This document shows positions 47,298-59,610 of a stretch of 64,000 bases of DNA, piece by piece. Source of the DNA: Tupaia tana (Eukaryota; Chordata; Mammalia; Scandentia; Tupaiidae); NCBI GenBank assembly GCA_026018925.1, contig JAKSZU010000009.1:68560949-68624948 (forward strand), written 5' to 3'. The notes beneath the pieces are model-generated. The model had not been told where the DNA came from. It saw only the letters and a list, made by a program, of their open reading frames with translations, and did not search any database. The translations under genes and the position numbers were made by a program. Position 1 is the first letter of the stretch, and every line of letters starts with the position of its first letter.

Positions 47298-48590
47298 TAA
47301 ATATTCTCTATAGAGGATGTATGTCTAACAAATGTAATTTATTTTCTAACAAAATTTATATAATATTCCGAGTCATCTATTACTTAAAATCATTTTGTAG
47401 TAGGTTCAGGGGGCTTTATGAGAAGAAGGAACATACAGTCAGGGTTTTGGTTTTTTTTCCATTCTCTATTGAGACAATCCCTTCATCCACGTGGATAAAG
47501 CAGTTACCATAGATTCTTCTAACGCTTTAATACCCCAGTCACATCCTTATCTTACAAAGCATCTCTGTTATACCAGGAAGCTTTATATAAACTTCTTCGA
47601 GTGCTACAGGGATAAATGGTAAATATATGAACTTGCCTTCTCTGAATGCTAAATGAGATCATTATATTAACTCTGATACAAAGATCAGCTCTAAGTTAAG
47701 TAATACCTACTGAATCACAGGACCCAGGGTATGTGTGAAGAATTAGATCATGAGATCACGAGGGGAATAATCAGCAAAGACAACAGGATGACAAGTAGGA
47801 TATTAACTAGAACAATTAGAACAGGAGATGAATCATCCAAACACAGTCTGTGTTGGCACAAGGCAGCTAATTGCTCTTGCAAGTATTCTAAGGAGAACTT
47901 CAAATTGTAGAAGTCACTAGTACCAGAAAATTAGCAGTATCTTAAAATCCACTGCTTTCCCCAAAACTCTAAAGCTATTATAATTCCAACATTGTACACT
48001 GTATTTTAGTATTTTTAGTATCATTTGCAAAAGGAATAATGTTTTTCATTTGTCATGTCCACAAAGTCATCTTTTCCTTTTTCGCATATGTTGTTAGTTG
48101 TGTAAATGTTGATAAAATGATAAGTGATAAGTGTTTGTTATATAAAATTTTATTTAAATATCATATTTCTACATTTTCCTTGAATCCAATAAATAGCATA
48201 TTCTGTGTACACTGCAAATTAATATAGGCAAAGTGTAATCAGGTTATAACAAAACAATTTTATATTGGTAAAATATCTATTTTTATTAAGTTTAACTTCA
48301 TATCTTTGTAGTAGATAATAATAAACTAAAACAAATGGTTTACCATAACATCTATGAAATATACATTCATTTCCATTTGACCAGTATTTTCTATTATGCA
48401 ATGATTTTGTTATTCCTTGAAGAAAATTGCATTTTCTAAGAAGACTTATTTTTATAGCAAGTTTGTAGTAAAAGGCATGTTTTAGAAATACCTATTTTGG
48501 CATCACAATTGTGAGGTCTTAAATTTTTTTTTTTGGTTCAAAAATAAAAGTTTAAAAAGTATAAATTTAATAATAGATAACATTACCAAA
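47298..48590. other. 1.3 kb AT-rich intergenic DNA
   Basis: Nothing recognised, though the right part may belong to the L1 that follows. Confidence 0.45.
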
Positions 48591-49411
48591 AATGCGTATT
48601 GAGAATCTCTGAAAATACACTTCTCTATAAAAACAATAAGAACACTGGCAAAGTCAGAATTGATTTACCCAGAGCTTTGGAAAACAAGCAAAGGCTTACA
48701 GTAATCCATGGAGCATATATTCAGAAAGGCCAAATTATGGTAAGAACAGTGAACTTTGCGGCAATTTAACTTCTTCTAGTCCCATAACTCCCTTGCCAGC
48801 TATGGAATACACTTGAATACCAAGAGCACACAAAGTAAAAACCAGCTGCCTCACAGTGAATCAAGAGAGCTCTGAGGAATTGATACTTCTGTAGAGCCCC
48901 ATACCCAGAGAATAACTATATTTGAAGTAGCTGGAAGGTCCCTGGAAATTCTCACTTACAAAGCTGTCTATATTTGACCTGATTCACAGTTTCCAAACAA
49001 CCTTTTCCCTGGAAGCATTTGTCAAAAACAATCAGAGGCAATTGCGGTTAACTGAGATGTAGTTAAAAGTCGGGACTTAAAATTGGCTATAGCCAAACAC
49101 TTTAAAACAAAAAGCTGAGGAATGACAGGTACCCAAGAGGTTTGGAAAAGCTCAGACATACTCCTTGATATCTAAAAGGTCGTTGATGTGCTTGTGGTGT
49201 GCACAAACTCAAGAAAAACCTGAGTGAGAAGTAAACCTAATGTTGGCTAACATTGAGATTTCAAGTTAACAAGAAGTTAAAGTTAAGGGAGAGTGGTAAA
49301 TACCTGGCAGAGCATTAAAACTATTCCTCAACATAAACACAAAACCCTTCATCAAAGACTGGAAGACTTACAGATGTTTAAGAAAACATGTTTAAAAAAA
49401 ACATCTGTCGA

Positions 49412-49692
49412 GGGGAACCAGCAGTTAGCGTAATGGCTATGTCGCTGGACTCCCACGTAGTCGACTGCGGTTCACGTCCCGGACCCGGTGGCTTACAACT
49501 TACGCCGGGCGCATGTGCGTACGTGCCCAAGATCCCAAGAGGAGAATGGAGGAGAAGGGATTGCGGCGTGACCATCCCCCCTGGGGGGTGATTTCTCGCT
49601 TTCTATCTGTCTGTCTCTCTCTGTCTGTCTGGCGAGCGCACGCGCCCTATAGCGAAAACCTCTCAAAAAAAAAAAAAAAAAAAAAAAAAAAC
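49412..49692 (+). mobile_element. tRNA-derived SINE, subtype A2
   Basis: Near-consensus. TSD acatctgtc at left (49401-49409) and 49693-49701. B box has the A2 core (ttcacgtcc). Confidence 0.97.
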
Positions 49693-49702
49693 ACATCTGT
49701 CC

Positions 49703-49820
49703 AGGAATGAGCAGGTGGCATGGTGGTTAAAGTGCTGGACCCTCCCACATGGCCGACTACAGTTCAAATCCCAGACCTAGTAGCTTGCTTTCTTACTTTC
49801 CCTCTCTTTCTCTCTCTCTC

Positions 49821-49864
<44 letters not shown>

Positions 49865-49932
49865 CGTGCCTCTCTCTGGTCAAATTAAAATAAATGAATG
49901 AGTAAATAATATTAAATAAATAAATATTTAAA
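49703..49932 (+). mobile_element. Short SINE, type C, with GT expansion
   Basis: Shares the target word catctgtcc with the preceding SINE; right flank acaatctgtcc at 49933. (TG)n at 49825-49867 lies in its C/T tract. Confidence 0.94.
49825..49867. repeat. (TG)n microsatellite in a SINE
   Basis: Pure run ending in cgtgcgtgcc. Confidence 0.95.
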
Positions 49933-50081
49933 AACAATCTGTCCAAAATTAGGTGACTATTTAACTAAAGAAAAACTTCAGTAGCCATGCATGAGAAAAA
50001 AATACAGACTTTATAGAATTAATACAGAAAAGTCACTGGACAAGAAACAGCTACAAGAAAACTAGCAAAATAACCAATATT

Positions 50082-50274
50082 GGGGCCAACAGGTGGCATG
50101 GTGGTTAAAGACACTGGACTCCCACATGGCTGACTGTGGTTTGAGTCCTGGACCTGGTGGTTTACTCTCTCTCTCTCTGTTTCTCACTCTCCTCCCCACT
50201 TTCTCTGTCTCCCACTGGTCAAATTAAAATAAATAAATAAAGTTAAATAAAATAATTCTTAAAAAAAAAAAAAA
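50082..50274 (+). mobile_element. Short SINE, type C
   Basis: Complete short form inserted in L1 A 5' sequence: ggggccaacaggtggcatgg to ctggtcaaattaaaataaat. Confidence 0.94.
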
Positions 50275-50430
50275 ACAACCTTTAAATGGGAGATGTTATT
50301 TCACAAGTTGCCACATTATACTATTTAAATGTCTAGTTTAAAAAAGAAGACAACTAAATCTGAGAAGAAATAAAATAATCATGATCCATACACTGGGAAA
50401 GAATTATTGAACTGAACAATTCAATATAGC

Positions 50431-50729
50431 CTTCTTGTTTAAGATTTGACACTTAAGGTCCCAAGCACAAGAGATACTGTCTTTATGGAGATGGGGCATA
50501 ACACACTCCTAGTATGTGAATATATTCATTACCCTGGAAATTTTCTGCTGCACTTTTGGGAATATTGTGGAGGATTTATTACATAAACATGATCTATTAT
50601 CAACCCCATTTCTAACCCTTTTCTCCCTACTGGAGAATGGAGGGTATCATTAAAAATCCCAAGCTTCCAATCATGGCTTGCTCTTTTCTGAACACTAGTT
50701 TCCATCCTAAAGCCCAGGGAGAGTCATCT
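50431..50729. mobile_element. Unassigned ancient repeat
   Basis: ggaggatttattacataaac and tcccaagcttccaatcatgg remind me of a common old mammalian LTR or DNA repeat that I cannot name with confidence. Confidence 0.35.
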
Positions 50730-50870
50730 TATTTATTTATTTGTTTATTTCAGATTTTTGTCATAGGGTGTGAGCACTCTTAAGAGAAAGACACAGAGAG
50801 AGAAAGTGAAAAAACACTCCCCAGGGAGTATGACCATGCTGCAATACCTGCTCTTCTATTCTCCTCTCAG
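50730..50870 (-). mobile_element. Head-less tRNA-derived SINE fragment
   Basis: Only the tail-side half is present on the minus strand (tttttgtcatagggtgtgag to ctattctcctctcagattt). The head is missing beyond the adjoining plus-strand SINE. Confidence 0.82.
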
Positions 50871-50875
50871 ATTTG

Positions 50876-51138
50876 GACATGAACAGCAGTTAGCGTAATC
50901 GCTATGTCACTGGACTCCCATGTAGTTGACTGCAGTTTGAGTCCTGGACCCGGTGGCTTAAAGTCGTATGCATGAGTGCCCAAGATCCCTAGAGGAGAAT
51001 GGAGGAGAAGCAATTATGGTGTGTCCATCCTTCATAGGGGGTGATTTCTCACTTTCTGTCTCTTTGTCTCTCTCTGTCTTTCTGGCAAGTGCACATGCCC
51101 TATAGCAAAAACCTTTCCAAAAAAAAAAAAAAAAAAGA
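50876..51138 (+). mobile_element. tRNA-derived SINE, type A
   Basis: Abuts the minus fragment, making an inverted pair. Short internal deletion after gtggcttaaagtc. Confidence 0.92.
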
Positions 51139-51316
51139 AGGATTTGGGGCAAATAACAACTATCAGAATAAAAATAAAAGATTCTTCTAAGCACTCTTAT
51201 CATTCAGGAAATTGCAGGGATTTTTAAAGCTCTGTGCCAAAAACTAGGGACAGAGATTATTCCACACTATACTAATAGAGAGAGAGAGAAGTTTCTAATA
51301 AAAATAGGAAGGGAGA
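51139..51316. other. Intergenic or decayed L1 DNA
   Basis: A/G-rich, nothing definite. Confidence 0.4.
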
Positions 51317-51597
51317 GGCCAGCAGGTGGTGTGGTGGTTAAGGCATTGAACTCCCACATGGTCTACTACTGTTCAAATCTCAAACCTGACAGTTCAAAAA
51401 TCACACTAGGTGCATGGGCATGCATACTCAAAATCCCAAGAGGAGAATGAAAGAGAAAGGGTTGCAGTGTGGCTATCCCCCTTGTGAGTGGGGAGTGATT
51501 TCTAACTTTTCCTCTCTCCGTCTCTCTCCAATGAGTACACACACCCTATGGCAAAAACAACAACAAAATATTTTATTTAAAAAAATTAAAAAATAAA
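51317..51597 (+). mobile_element. tRNA-derived SINE, type A (old)
   Basis: Head gaggccagcaggtggtgtgg; end ccctatggcaaaaac. Flanking aagggaga copies. Confidence 0.9.
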
Positions 51598-51599
51598 AA

Positions 51600-53849
51600 G
51601 GGAGAAATCACTACAGAGTCCATGGATGGTAATAGAATAATAAAAGAATATTATGATGAATAACTTCATGTCCAAAAATTTTATAACTTAGATGAAAATA
51701 TAAAATTTCATTGGAAGACACAATCTGTTGAAACTCACACAGAAGAAGTAGACAATCTGAATAAAACTGTATCTATTAAATAAATTGAATGAAAGAGTAG
51801 TAATCTTCCAATGCAGAAAGCACCAGGCCCAGGTGGGTTCACTGGTGAATTCTACCAAGTACTTAAGAAATATTATTTCTCTACAATGTACTTCAAAAGA
51901 TAGAAGATGGAATATTTTCTAACTCATTCTATGGGTCAGCATTTTACTAATATGAAAACCAGACAAAGTTACTATATAGAATACTATAGATCAATAGTGT
52001 TCATTTAAAGATAAAAAATCCACAACAAAAATATTACCAAATAAAATCCAACAATATATAAAGAAAATCATATACCATTTTCAAAGAGAATTTACTTGAA
52101 GTATGCAAGGTTGGTCTAGTATTCAAAATTAATTCATGTAATTCATCACATCAACAAATTAAAGAAGAAAATAATGTGAACATCGCTAATAACCTCTGAA
52201 AAAGCATTTGATGAAATTCCACACCCAATCATGATAAAAAGAAATCTCAGCAGTCTATAAATAGACCTACACTTCAGTAAAGAACATCTACAAAAAACTA
52301 TAGCTGACATTACACTTATTGGTAAGAAACTCAAAGCTTTCCTGCTAAAATCAAGAACTAGGCTAAGATATCTCCTCTCACTGTGGCTTTTCAACATTGT
52401 GCTGGAACTTATTGAAATAAAAGGTATACAGTTTGTTAAGGAGGAAATAAAATTGTGTTTGCAATAATCAATAATATAGAAAATCCAGAATAATCAACAA
52501 CAAAAGCTTTCTGGAACTAATACAGGATGACAGGGAATTTGCGGCATATAAGAATAATATACTAAGTCAATTGCTTTTCTATATACCAGGAATGAATGAT
52601 AAAATTTTAAATTAAAAATACAATGTTATTTGCATTAATATATTAAAACTAAAATACTTGGGTATAAATCTAACAAAATATGTATAAAATCTTATATGAG
52701 GAATTTTATTAATCTAATGAAAGAAATCAATGAAACAAATAAAGGGAGAGACATCCATGTTCATGTAGGAATACTAAATATTGTTAAGATGTCAGTTCTT
52801 GCAAAACTGATCTACAGATTTAACGTAATCCCAATAAAAATTTCAGCAAATTTTTCTGTGGCTATTGACAAACTGATTCTATAGTCTACAGAGAGAAATA
52901 AAAGACCTAGAATTATCAACTCAATATTAAAGGAGATCAACAAAGTCACAGGACTAACATTATCCACCTTCAGGACTTACTATAAACCTATACTAATCAA
53001 GAGAATGCTGAATTGGCAAAAGATAAAATAAAAAGTAAACAGATCAATGGATAGAATAGAAGGCAAGAAATGGATTCATCTAAATATGGTCAACTGATCT
53101 TTGACAAAGAAATAAAGGCATTATACTGGAGTAAATATAGAATTTTCAACAACAAATGATGCTGGAATGACTGGATATATATATATATGTATATATGTAT
53201 ATGTATATATGTGTATATATGTATATATGTATATATGTATATATATATAAATATACAAATATACATATATATATAAAAAACAGATCTTACACTCTATAAA
53301 AATTAGCCCAAAGTGTATCAGAGATCTAAATGTAAAATGCAAATTTAGAGAACTTATAGAAGATATAATATGAGGAAAACCTAGGTAACCCTGGGTATAC
53401 TGATGACCTTTTAGATAAAAAGCCAAAAGCACGAACCATGAAAATATAATTGATAAAATAGATTTTCTTGAAATTGAAAATTGTTGCTCTGCAAAAGATG
53501 ATGTCAACAGAATAAGGAGGTCAGTTATAGACTGGAAGAAAATATTTGCAAATGCACACATCTGATAAAACATTAACTATCCACATTTTTTTAAAAAAAT
53601 TAAACATAACACGAAAAATTAATAATCTGGTTAAAAATGAACACAACGTCCTCATAGATAATTTATAAAAATGTATAAAGATGGCAAATAAGATATTAAA
53701 ATATGTTCAATGTCATATGTTATTAGAAATTTGCAAATTAAAATAACAATGAGCTCTAACTATACAATTATTATTATGGTCCAAATCAAAACACTGACAA
53801 CAACAAATTTTGGTGAACATGTACAGTAATAAGAACTCTCATTTACTGA
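51600..53849 (+). mobile_element. L1 element A: ORF2 3' half and 3' region
   Basis: Dead L1 reverse-transcriptase region. Readable pieces include gcaccaggcccaggtgggtt (APGPGG), ctgaaaaagcatttgatgaa (EKAFDE), gtaagaaactcaaagctttc, and attgttaagatgtcagttc (IVKMSVL). The FADD active-site box reads FAII at 52458-52469. Multiple stops. The 3' part continues to gaactctcatttactgatgg, where it is cut off. Confidence 0.9.
53174..53274. repeat. TATATG/TATA low-complexity tract
   Basis: Repeated tatatg units inside L1 A. It has expanded at the point where the L1 normally reads an A-rich linker. Confidence 0.92.
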
Positions 53850-54250
53850 TGGTGAGATGTGAAGATATAGCAACTGAAAGAAGTAAAAAAGAAGTGGTTT
53901 ATCACATACAAAGTGTCCTAAGATCACAGTCTGATTCCTCATCAGAAGTTATGGAGATCAGAAGGCAGTGGGTTGTCATATTAACCACACTGAAAGAAAA
54001 AATAAACAATGTCAACCAAAAATTCTACAGCCAGCAAAACTATCCTTATAAAAAGAAGGAGAAATTAAACAATTCTCATATAAACAAAAATACTTAGAAC
54101 ATGTGCTGCTAGAAGTCTTGTTCTACAAGAAATACCACAGAATGTCCTTTAGGCTAAAATCAAAGGATGTTAAGGAGTAACTTGAATACACATGAAGAAG
54201 TAAAAAGTATAGTAAAGATAACACAAAAGTAAATATGAAAAGTAATTTAA

Positions 54251-54375
54251 GGCCAGACTCATAGCTTAGTGATTATGGAAACTGGATCCTAAAGGGCTGA
54301 CTGTAACTTTAATCCTGGCCATGGAATCTTGAAAAAACATACCACGCATGTGTATATATATGCCCTAAATCCCAT
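54251..54375 (+). mobile_element. 3'-truncated SINE, type B
   Basis: Head ggccagactcatagcttagtg to atgccctaaatccca, then stops. A later deletion is likely. Confidence 0.78.
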
Positions 54376-54718
54376 TTTTATTCTCTAATTTTAAAAACAA
54401 TTACATAATTCAATAATTATAAATTAATAGATACACATTATAAATGGTGCGATTTATGACAATAATAATATGAAGGAATGGGGAACAAATATGTACAGAA
54501 GCAACGTTTTGTATACTCTTGTGACTATGTTGTTATTAATTTGAAATATATTGTGATAAATTAAAATATAAATGATAATCCCTGAAACAACCATTAAGTA
54601 AATAAGTCAAAATATATAATAAAATAAGTGAGAAGAAAATTGTTCCACTAAAAATATCTATGCAACACAATATAGGAAATTAATAGAGTTATTGAGGAAC
54701 AAAGAAGACATAAGTTTT

Positions 54719-54980
54719 TTTTTTTTGAGAGAGATTTTTGCTATAGGGCGCGTGCGCTAGCTAGACAGACAGAGAGAGACATAGAGACAGAAAGCGAGAA
54801 ATCAACCCCCAGTGGGGATGGTCACACCTCAATCCCTTCTCCTCCATTCTCCTCTTGGGATCTTGGGCACGCACACACACACGCCTGGCGTGAGTTTTAA
54901 ACCACCGGGTCCAGGACGCGAACCGCGGTTGACTACGTGGGAGTCCAGCAACATAGCCATTATGCTAACTGCTGGTTCCC
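54719..54980 (-). mobile_element. tRNA-derived SINE, subtype A2
   Basis: Perfect TSD gaagacataagtttt (54704-54718, 54981-54995). The complement shows the A2 B box (gacgcgaacc). Confidence 0.97.
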
Positions 54981-55073
54981 GAAGACATAAGTTTTAAAGA
55001 AAACAAATAGTATGGCAATCATGAATCTTAATTAGTAATTATAATAAATGTAGGTGAATAAAAATATCCAATT

Positions 55074-55240
55074 ACAGCCCAGCTGCAGTGGTGCAAGCAG
55101 TGAAGATGCTGCTATGCAATGCTATAAGCCATGTGAGGGGGTACTAGGTTTGCATACTGAGTCTGTCTGCACATGTCAGATGGAAGTGCCTCCTCCAGGA
55201 TATAGATGATTAGATTATGAAAAACCTCTATTAAAAGTCA
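55074..55240 (+). mobile_element. Type E-like tRNA-derived SINE
   Basis: gcccagctgcagtggtgcaa head as in 11072 (minus), then unrelated-looking body to acctctattaaaag. Interrupts L1 B. Confidence 0.55.
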
Positions 55241-56340
55241 GAGAATGACAGAGTTGACTTAAAATCATAAAACAAAACGCCATCGTCTTTGGATTCATTT
55301 TTAATTCAAAGATACAAACAAGTTGAATATTAAAAAGAGAAAAAAATAATTTAAGATGGAATCAATAACTAAGAGAGATTGGGAGGCTCTATTAATATCA
55401 GATATAAAATAGAGTTAAAGACAATATTTGTTGCTGTAGACAAGAAAGAGTTTACATCATAAAAGTGTGAATCAATCCAGAAGGCATAATTTATAAACAT
55501 ATATGTACCTAAAAACAGAGTCCACAAATATATGAAGCAAAGACTGACAGAACTAAGGAGAGCAACAAAAAAATCAAATATAATTTTTGACAAGTTAATT
55601 ATCCCCATTAGATAATTAATGGTGGGTAAAATATCCATAAGGAAATAGAAAACTTTAACATCACAATAAACTAACTCGACATTGTAGACATCTATAGAAC
55701 TCTTCCCCCAACAATAGCAGAATATGTATTTTTCTCTAGTGCATATTAAACATCCTCCATATATTAATTGAAAGAATGTATTAACCATATATTATGCCAT
55801 AAAATGTCTCAATAAATTTGAAAACTGAAATCATACAAAGTATTTTTTACAATTAAAATATAATAAAGTTGGAACTTAATAGCAGAAATATACAAAATTC
55901 ACAAATACATGGAAATTAAACAACACACTCTTGAAGAACCAATGAAAAAAAATACCATACTTATTTTGAAAATAGTTCAATATAAATGAAAATGAAAACA
56001 GCATAATAAACATTGAAGAATGCACCTAAAAGAATGTTTAGAAGCAAATTTATATCAATAAACACCTATGTTAAGAAACATCTAAGTCACTAACCTAACT
56101 TTTGACCTTGGGAAACTTAAAAAAGATCAAACTTAAAGCAAAGCAAGGGAATGCAGATTTAAGGGTTGATTTAAATAAAGTAGAGGGAGGAAAAAAAACA
56201 AACAAGAAAATAGAGAAATCTATGGTTAAACTGACCCACACAAAAGGGTAATAATATTCAAAGTACTGTAATCAGAAATAAAAGAAGAAAAGTTACATCT
56301 CAAATTCCAAAACTAAAGAAGAGTATTAGAAAATGTCCAG

Positions 56341-56636
56341 TGACAGCAAATAAAATAAATTTTGACGTATCCACAGTAGAAGGCTATGTAGCCTTATTGA
56401 AACAGATCTATATAGATATCAAATAAGATACAGAGCTACATTTGCATCAAGATACCATTGTAGATATATTTAAAAATATTTTTGCATGTATGTGTACACT
56501 TTAATAAATCTGAAAAGATAAGGATTAAATGTGAATTATGGAACAGAGTTACATGATCTTTTTACTCATATGTATATTTCTTTTTGCATAAAAATAGATC
56601 ATGTAGTTAATTAATTAAGAAAGAAAAGAAAAGAAA
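56341..56636 (+). mobile_element. Possible L1 3' UTR fragment
   Basis: aaggctatgtagccttattg, gcatgtatgtgtacacttta and gaaaagataaggatta suggest an old L1ME-type tail. Tentative. Confidence 0.5.
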
Positions 56637-56898
56637 AGGGGCCAGTAGGTGGCATGGTGGTTAAAGTGCTGGACTTCCACATGGCCAACTGTGGTTTGAA
56701 GCCTGGACCTAGCAGCTTAAAAAATCACACAGGGTGAGTGTGTGTGCATACCAATATCCCAAGAAAATGAAGAGATTGTGGAGTAGTCATCCCTCCTGGG
56801 GGGTGATTTCTCACATTCCCTTTCTCTGTCTTTCTCTGGAAAGCATACATACCATATGGCAAAAATCTAAAAAACAAACAAATAAATAAATAAATAAA
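56637..56898 (+). mobile_element. tRNA-derived SINE, type A (old)
   Basis: ggggccagtaggtggcatgg head; accatatggcaaaaatc end; (aaat)n tail. Confidence 0.9.
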
Positions 56899-56929
56899 AG
56901 AAAAAGAAAGAAATGAAAAGGTAAAAATG

Positions 56930-57040
56930 AAAGAAAACAGGCAAAGAATTTGAATTTCTTCAAAGAGGACATAGAGATGGTGAAAAGATACTTAAAAATA
57001 TTATCAACATTAGTCATTTGGGAAGCACACATGAAATCAT
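56930..57040 (+). mobile_element. L1 3' fragment
   Basis: aagaatttgaatttcttcaa and attagtcatttgggaagcac match the L1 stretch that also appears at 61425-61500, so this is a separate copy. Confidence 0.65.
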
Positions 57041-57292
57041 TATATATTTAAAGTGCTGAAGAAACAAAAAGAAAAACATAAACAAAACTACCAACACTAT
57101 TTAGCAAAGTTGTCCATCAGAAATGGAGAGATAAAATTTTTCTCAGATGAACAAAAGCCAAGGAAGATTTTTACTACCAGACCTATCTTATAAGAAATGC
57201 TAAGGAAGTTCTTCAATTTATTGATTAAAGAAAAGGATGCTAATTAGTAACAGGAAAAAAAATCATCATATTAACATAAAACATACTGATAA

Positions 57293-57387
57293 GGATCCAG
57301 CAGATGGTGTGGTGGTTAAAGAATTGGATTCCCACATGGTTAATTGTAGCTCCAGTTCTGGACCTGGTGGCTTAAAAATCACACTGG

Positions 57388-57427
<40 letters not shown>

Positions 57428-57560
57428 ATTTCCAAAATCCTGTAGAAAATGGAGGAGAAGGGATTGCAGCATGGCATATCCCAGGGGGTGATTTCTCACT
57501 TTTCCCCTCTCTTTCTCTGTCTTTCTCCAATGAGAACACACACCCTCTGGCAAAATTAAA
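57293..57560 (+). mobile_element. tRNA-derived SINE, type B, with TG expansion
   Basis: ccagcagatggtgtggtgg head; ccctctggcaaaatt end. (GT)n at 57390-57426 occupies the same body position as in 31202. Confidence 0.92.
57390..57426. repeat. (GT)n microsatellite in a SINE
   Basis: Pure run within the SINE body. Confidence 0.95.
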
Positions 57561-58146
57561 ATCTATCTATACTAAGACAAACAAAAATGGAAATACAATA
57601 TACTAAAACTCTATGGATATAACAAAAGCAGTTCTAAGAGGAAAGCTTATAGCAAGAATAACCTACATTGAAAAATAAGAAAGATTGCAAATAAATGAAC
57701 TAAGTTTATACCTCAAGAAACTAAAACAATACTAAACTAAGCCAAAGTTAGAGAAAGTAAGGAAACAATAAATATCACAGCAGAAATAAACAGAATAGAG
57801 ACTAGAAACACAATAAAAAACATTAACAAGACTAAGAGTTATGGATTAATAAATAACATTAGTAGCCAATGAAAAAGAGAGAGACTTAAATAAAATCAAG
57901 AGTAGACATTACACAGGTACCACAGAAATACATATGATCATAGACAACCTATAAGTAAAATATATGAATAAATAGACAGCCTAAAAATCATGGATAGATC
58001 CTTATCCACACACAATATATTAAAAGTAGAAGATTCAAATAAATCAGTAACAAGCAAGGAGACTGAATTGGTAATAAAAATCCTCTCATCATAAAATTTA
58101 CTGCAAAATTTTATGAAACATTTAAAAAACTAATACCAATTCTTTT

Positions 58147-58408
58147 TTTTTTCTTTTTTTGGAGAGGTTTTTGCTAAAGGGTGCATGCGCTCGCCAGACA
58201 GACAGAGACAGAGAGACAGAAAGCGAGAAGTCACCCCCCCAGGGGGGATGGCCACGCTACAATCCCTTCTCCTCCGTTCTCCTCTCAGGATCTTGGGCAC
58301 GCATGCACACGTGCCCGGCGTGAGTTTAAGCCACTGGGTCCGGGACTCGAACCGCGGTCGACTACGTGGGAGTCCAGCGACATAGCCATTATGCTAACTG
58401 CTGGTCCC
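58147..58408 (-). mobile_element. tRNA-derived SINE, type A
   Basis: Perfect TSD aataccaattctttt (58132-58146, 58409-58423). Near-consensus. Confidence 0.97.
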
Positions 58409-59243
58409 AATACCAATTCTTTTAAAACAATTCCAAAAAAATTAGAAGAGAATACTTTCAAACTTACTTTATGAGGTCAGTATTACCCTGATACCACAAC
58501 CAGACAAGAACATGGTAAGAAAAGAAAATTACAAGGCAATATCTCTGAGGAACATAGATTAAAAAAATAAAAATCCTCAGTGAAAATACTAGTAAATGAA
58601 ACTCAGTAGCACATTTAAAAGATCAAGTGGGATCTATCACTGGGATGCAAGGATGGTTAAACATAAATCAATAAATGTGATATACAAAATTAAAAAATGA
58701 AGAAGAAAAATTATATAATTATCTTGATAAATATAGAAAAGTAATTCCACAAAACTTAAAATATTTTCATGAACAAAAAAATCTGTCAACAAGTTACATA
58801 TAGAAGGAATGAACTTCAATATGATAAAGTCTGTATATGACAAGCCAATAGCTAAAATCATACTCAATTTGTAAGCAATTGAAAACTTTCTTCTAATATC
58901 AGAGATAAGACAATAATGATGATTCCTATCACTCCTATCAATCATAGTAGTGGAAGTCCTAGAGAGAGCAAGTAGACAAGAGAAAGAAATAAAAATAATT
59001 CAAATTGAAAATATAAAGACTTCAAATAAAGTTGCCTTTCTTTGTTGACCACATGGTCTTATATATAGTAAATCCTAAACACTCCACCAATAACTGGTAG
59101 AGCTAACAAATTCAATGCCTTTGTAGAATTTGAAATCAACATACAAAAGTCAGTGATGTCTCTCTACACTAACAAGCTACCTCCCCTCAAAATCCCATTT
59201 ATAATAGATACAAAATGATAAAATTTTACAGAATAAATTTCAC

Positions 59244-59515
59244 TGAGTCAGTTCCATAGAGCAGAGGTAATGCACTACACAAGAGAAGCCAGATTCCACA
59301 TGGCAAAAGCAATCTGTATCCCTAACCCAGTCTCCAGAAACATGTTGGACAAACACACAAGTGTCCAAGATCTAATGTGCTGGAGGATTGGAGGAATGGA
59401 ATCACAGTACAAATAAACGCTGTGAAGAATGCTTATCTCTCTCTCTCTCTTGATCATGTATGCATGCACACTCCATCATGAATAAAGAATTTTTAAAAAT
59501 AAGAAGAAACAAAAA
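59244..59515 (+). mobile_element. Probable very old SINE
   Basis: Interrupts L1 C. ccatagagcagaggtaatgc head-like, ggaggattggaggaatgg, then (CT)n and gaataaagaatttttaaaa. Too diverged to type. Confidence 0.5.
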
Positions 59516-59610
59516 TAGAAAGAAGGAGAAAAAGAAAGAAGGAAGGAAAGAGAAAAAGAAAAGAAAAGAAAAGAAAGAAAGAAAGAAAGAGAGAGAAAGA
59601 AAGATAAATA
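59516..59610. repeat. (GAAA)n/(GAAG)n purine tract
   Basis: About 95 bp purine-only strand, presumably the grown A-tail of the preceding element. Confidence 0.92.

Larger units (their letters stand above)
48590..50430 (+). mobile_element. L1 element A: 5' UTR region, three SINEs inserted
   Basis: Recognisable old L1M-type 5' sequence: gcacaaactcaagaaaaacc, tacctggcagagcattaaa, catcaaagactggaagactt, cttcagtagccatgcatgag, aaaagtcactggacaag, then caagttgccacattatact and atgatccatacactggg. Left boundary uncertain. Confidence 0.72.
53850..56340 (+). mobile_element. L1 element B: intergenic region and ORF2 5' part
   Basis: Starts abruptly after L1 A. aatgtcaaccaaaaattcta, ccagcaaaactatcc and tacaagaaataccacagaa are old L1 5'/inter-ORF sequence. 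ORF2 endonuclease sequence follows from about 55260: attaatatcagatataaaat, ttataaacatatatgtacc, gacatctatagaactcttcc, ctctagtgcatattaaac. Stops throughout. SINEs at 54251, 54719 and 55074. Confidence 0.88.

Noticed and set aside
53121..53573. 150-codon minus-strand frame with repeated IYI and TYI residues
   Set aside because: Antisense of a dead L1 plus the TATATG tract; no membrane-protein gene is implied.
55369..55788. 139-codon minus-strand frame
   Set aside because: Antisense of L1 ORF2 endonuclease region.
57390..57426. Telomere-like or functional GT repeat
   Set aside because: Simple dinucleotide growth inside a SINE; no TTAGGG units anywhere nearby.
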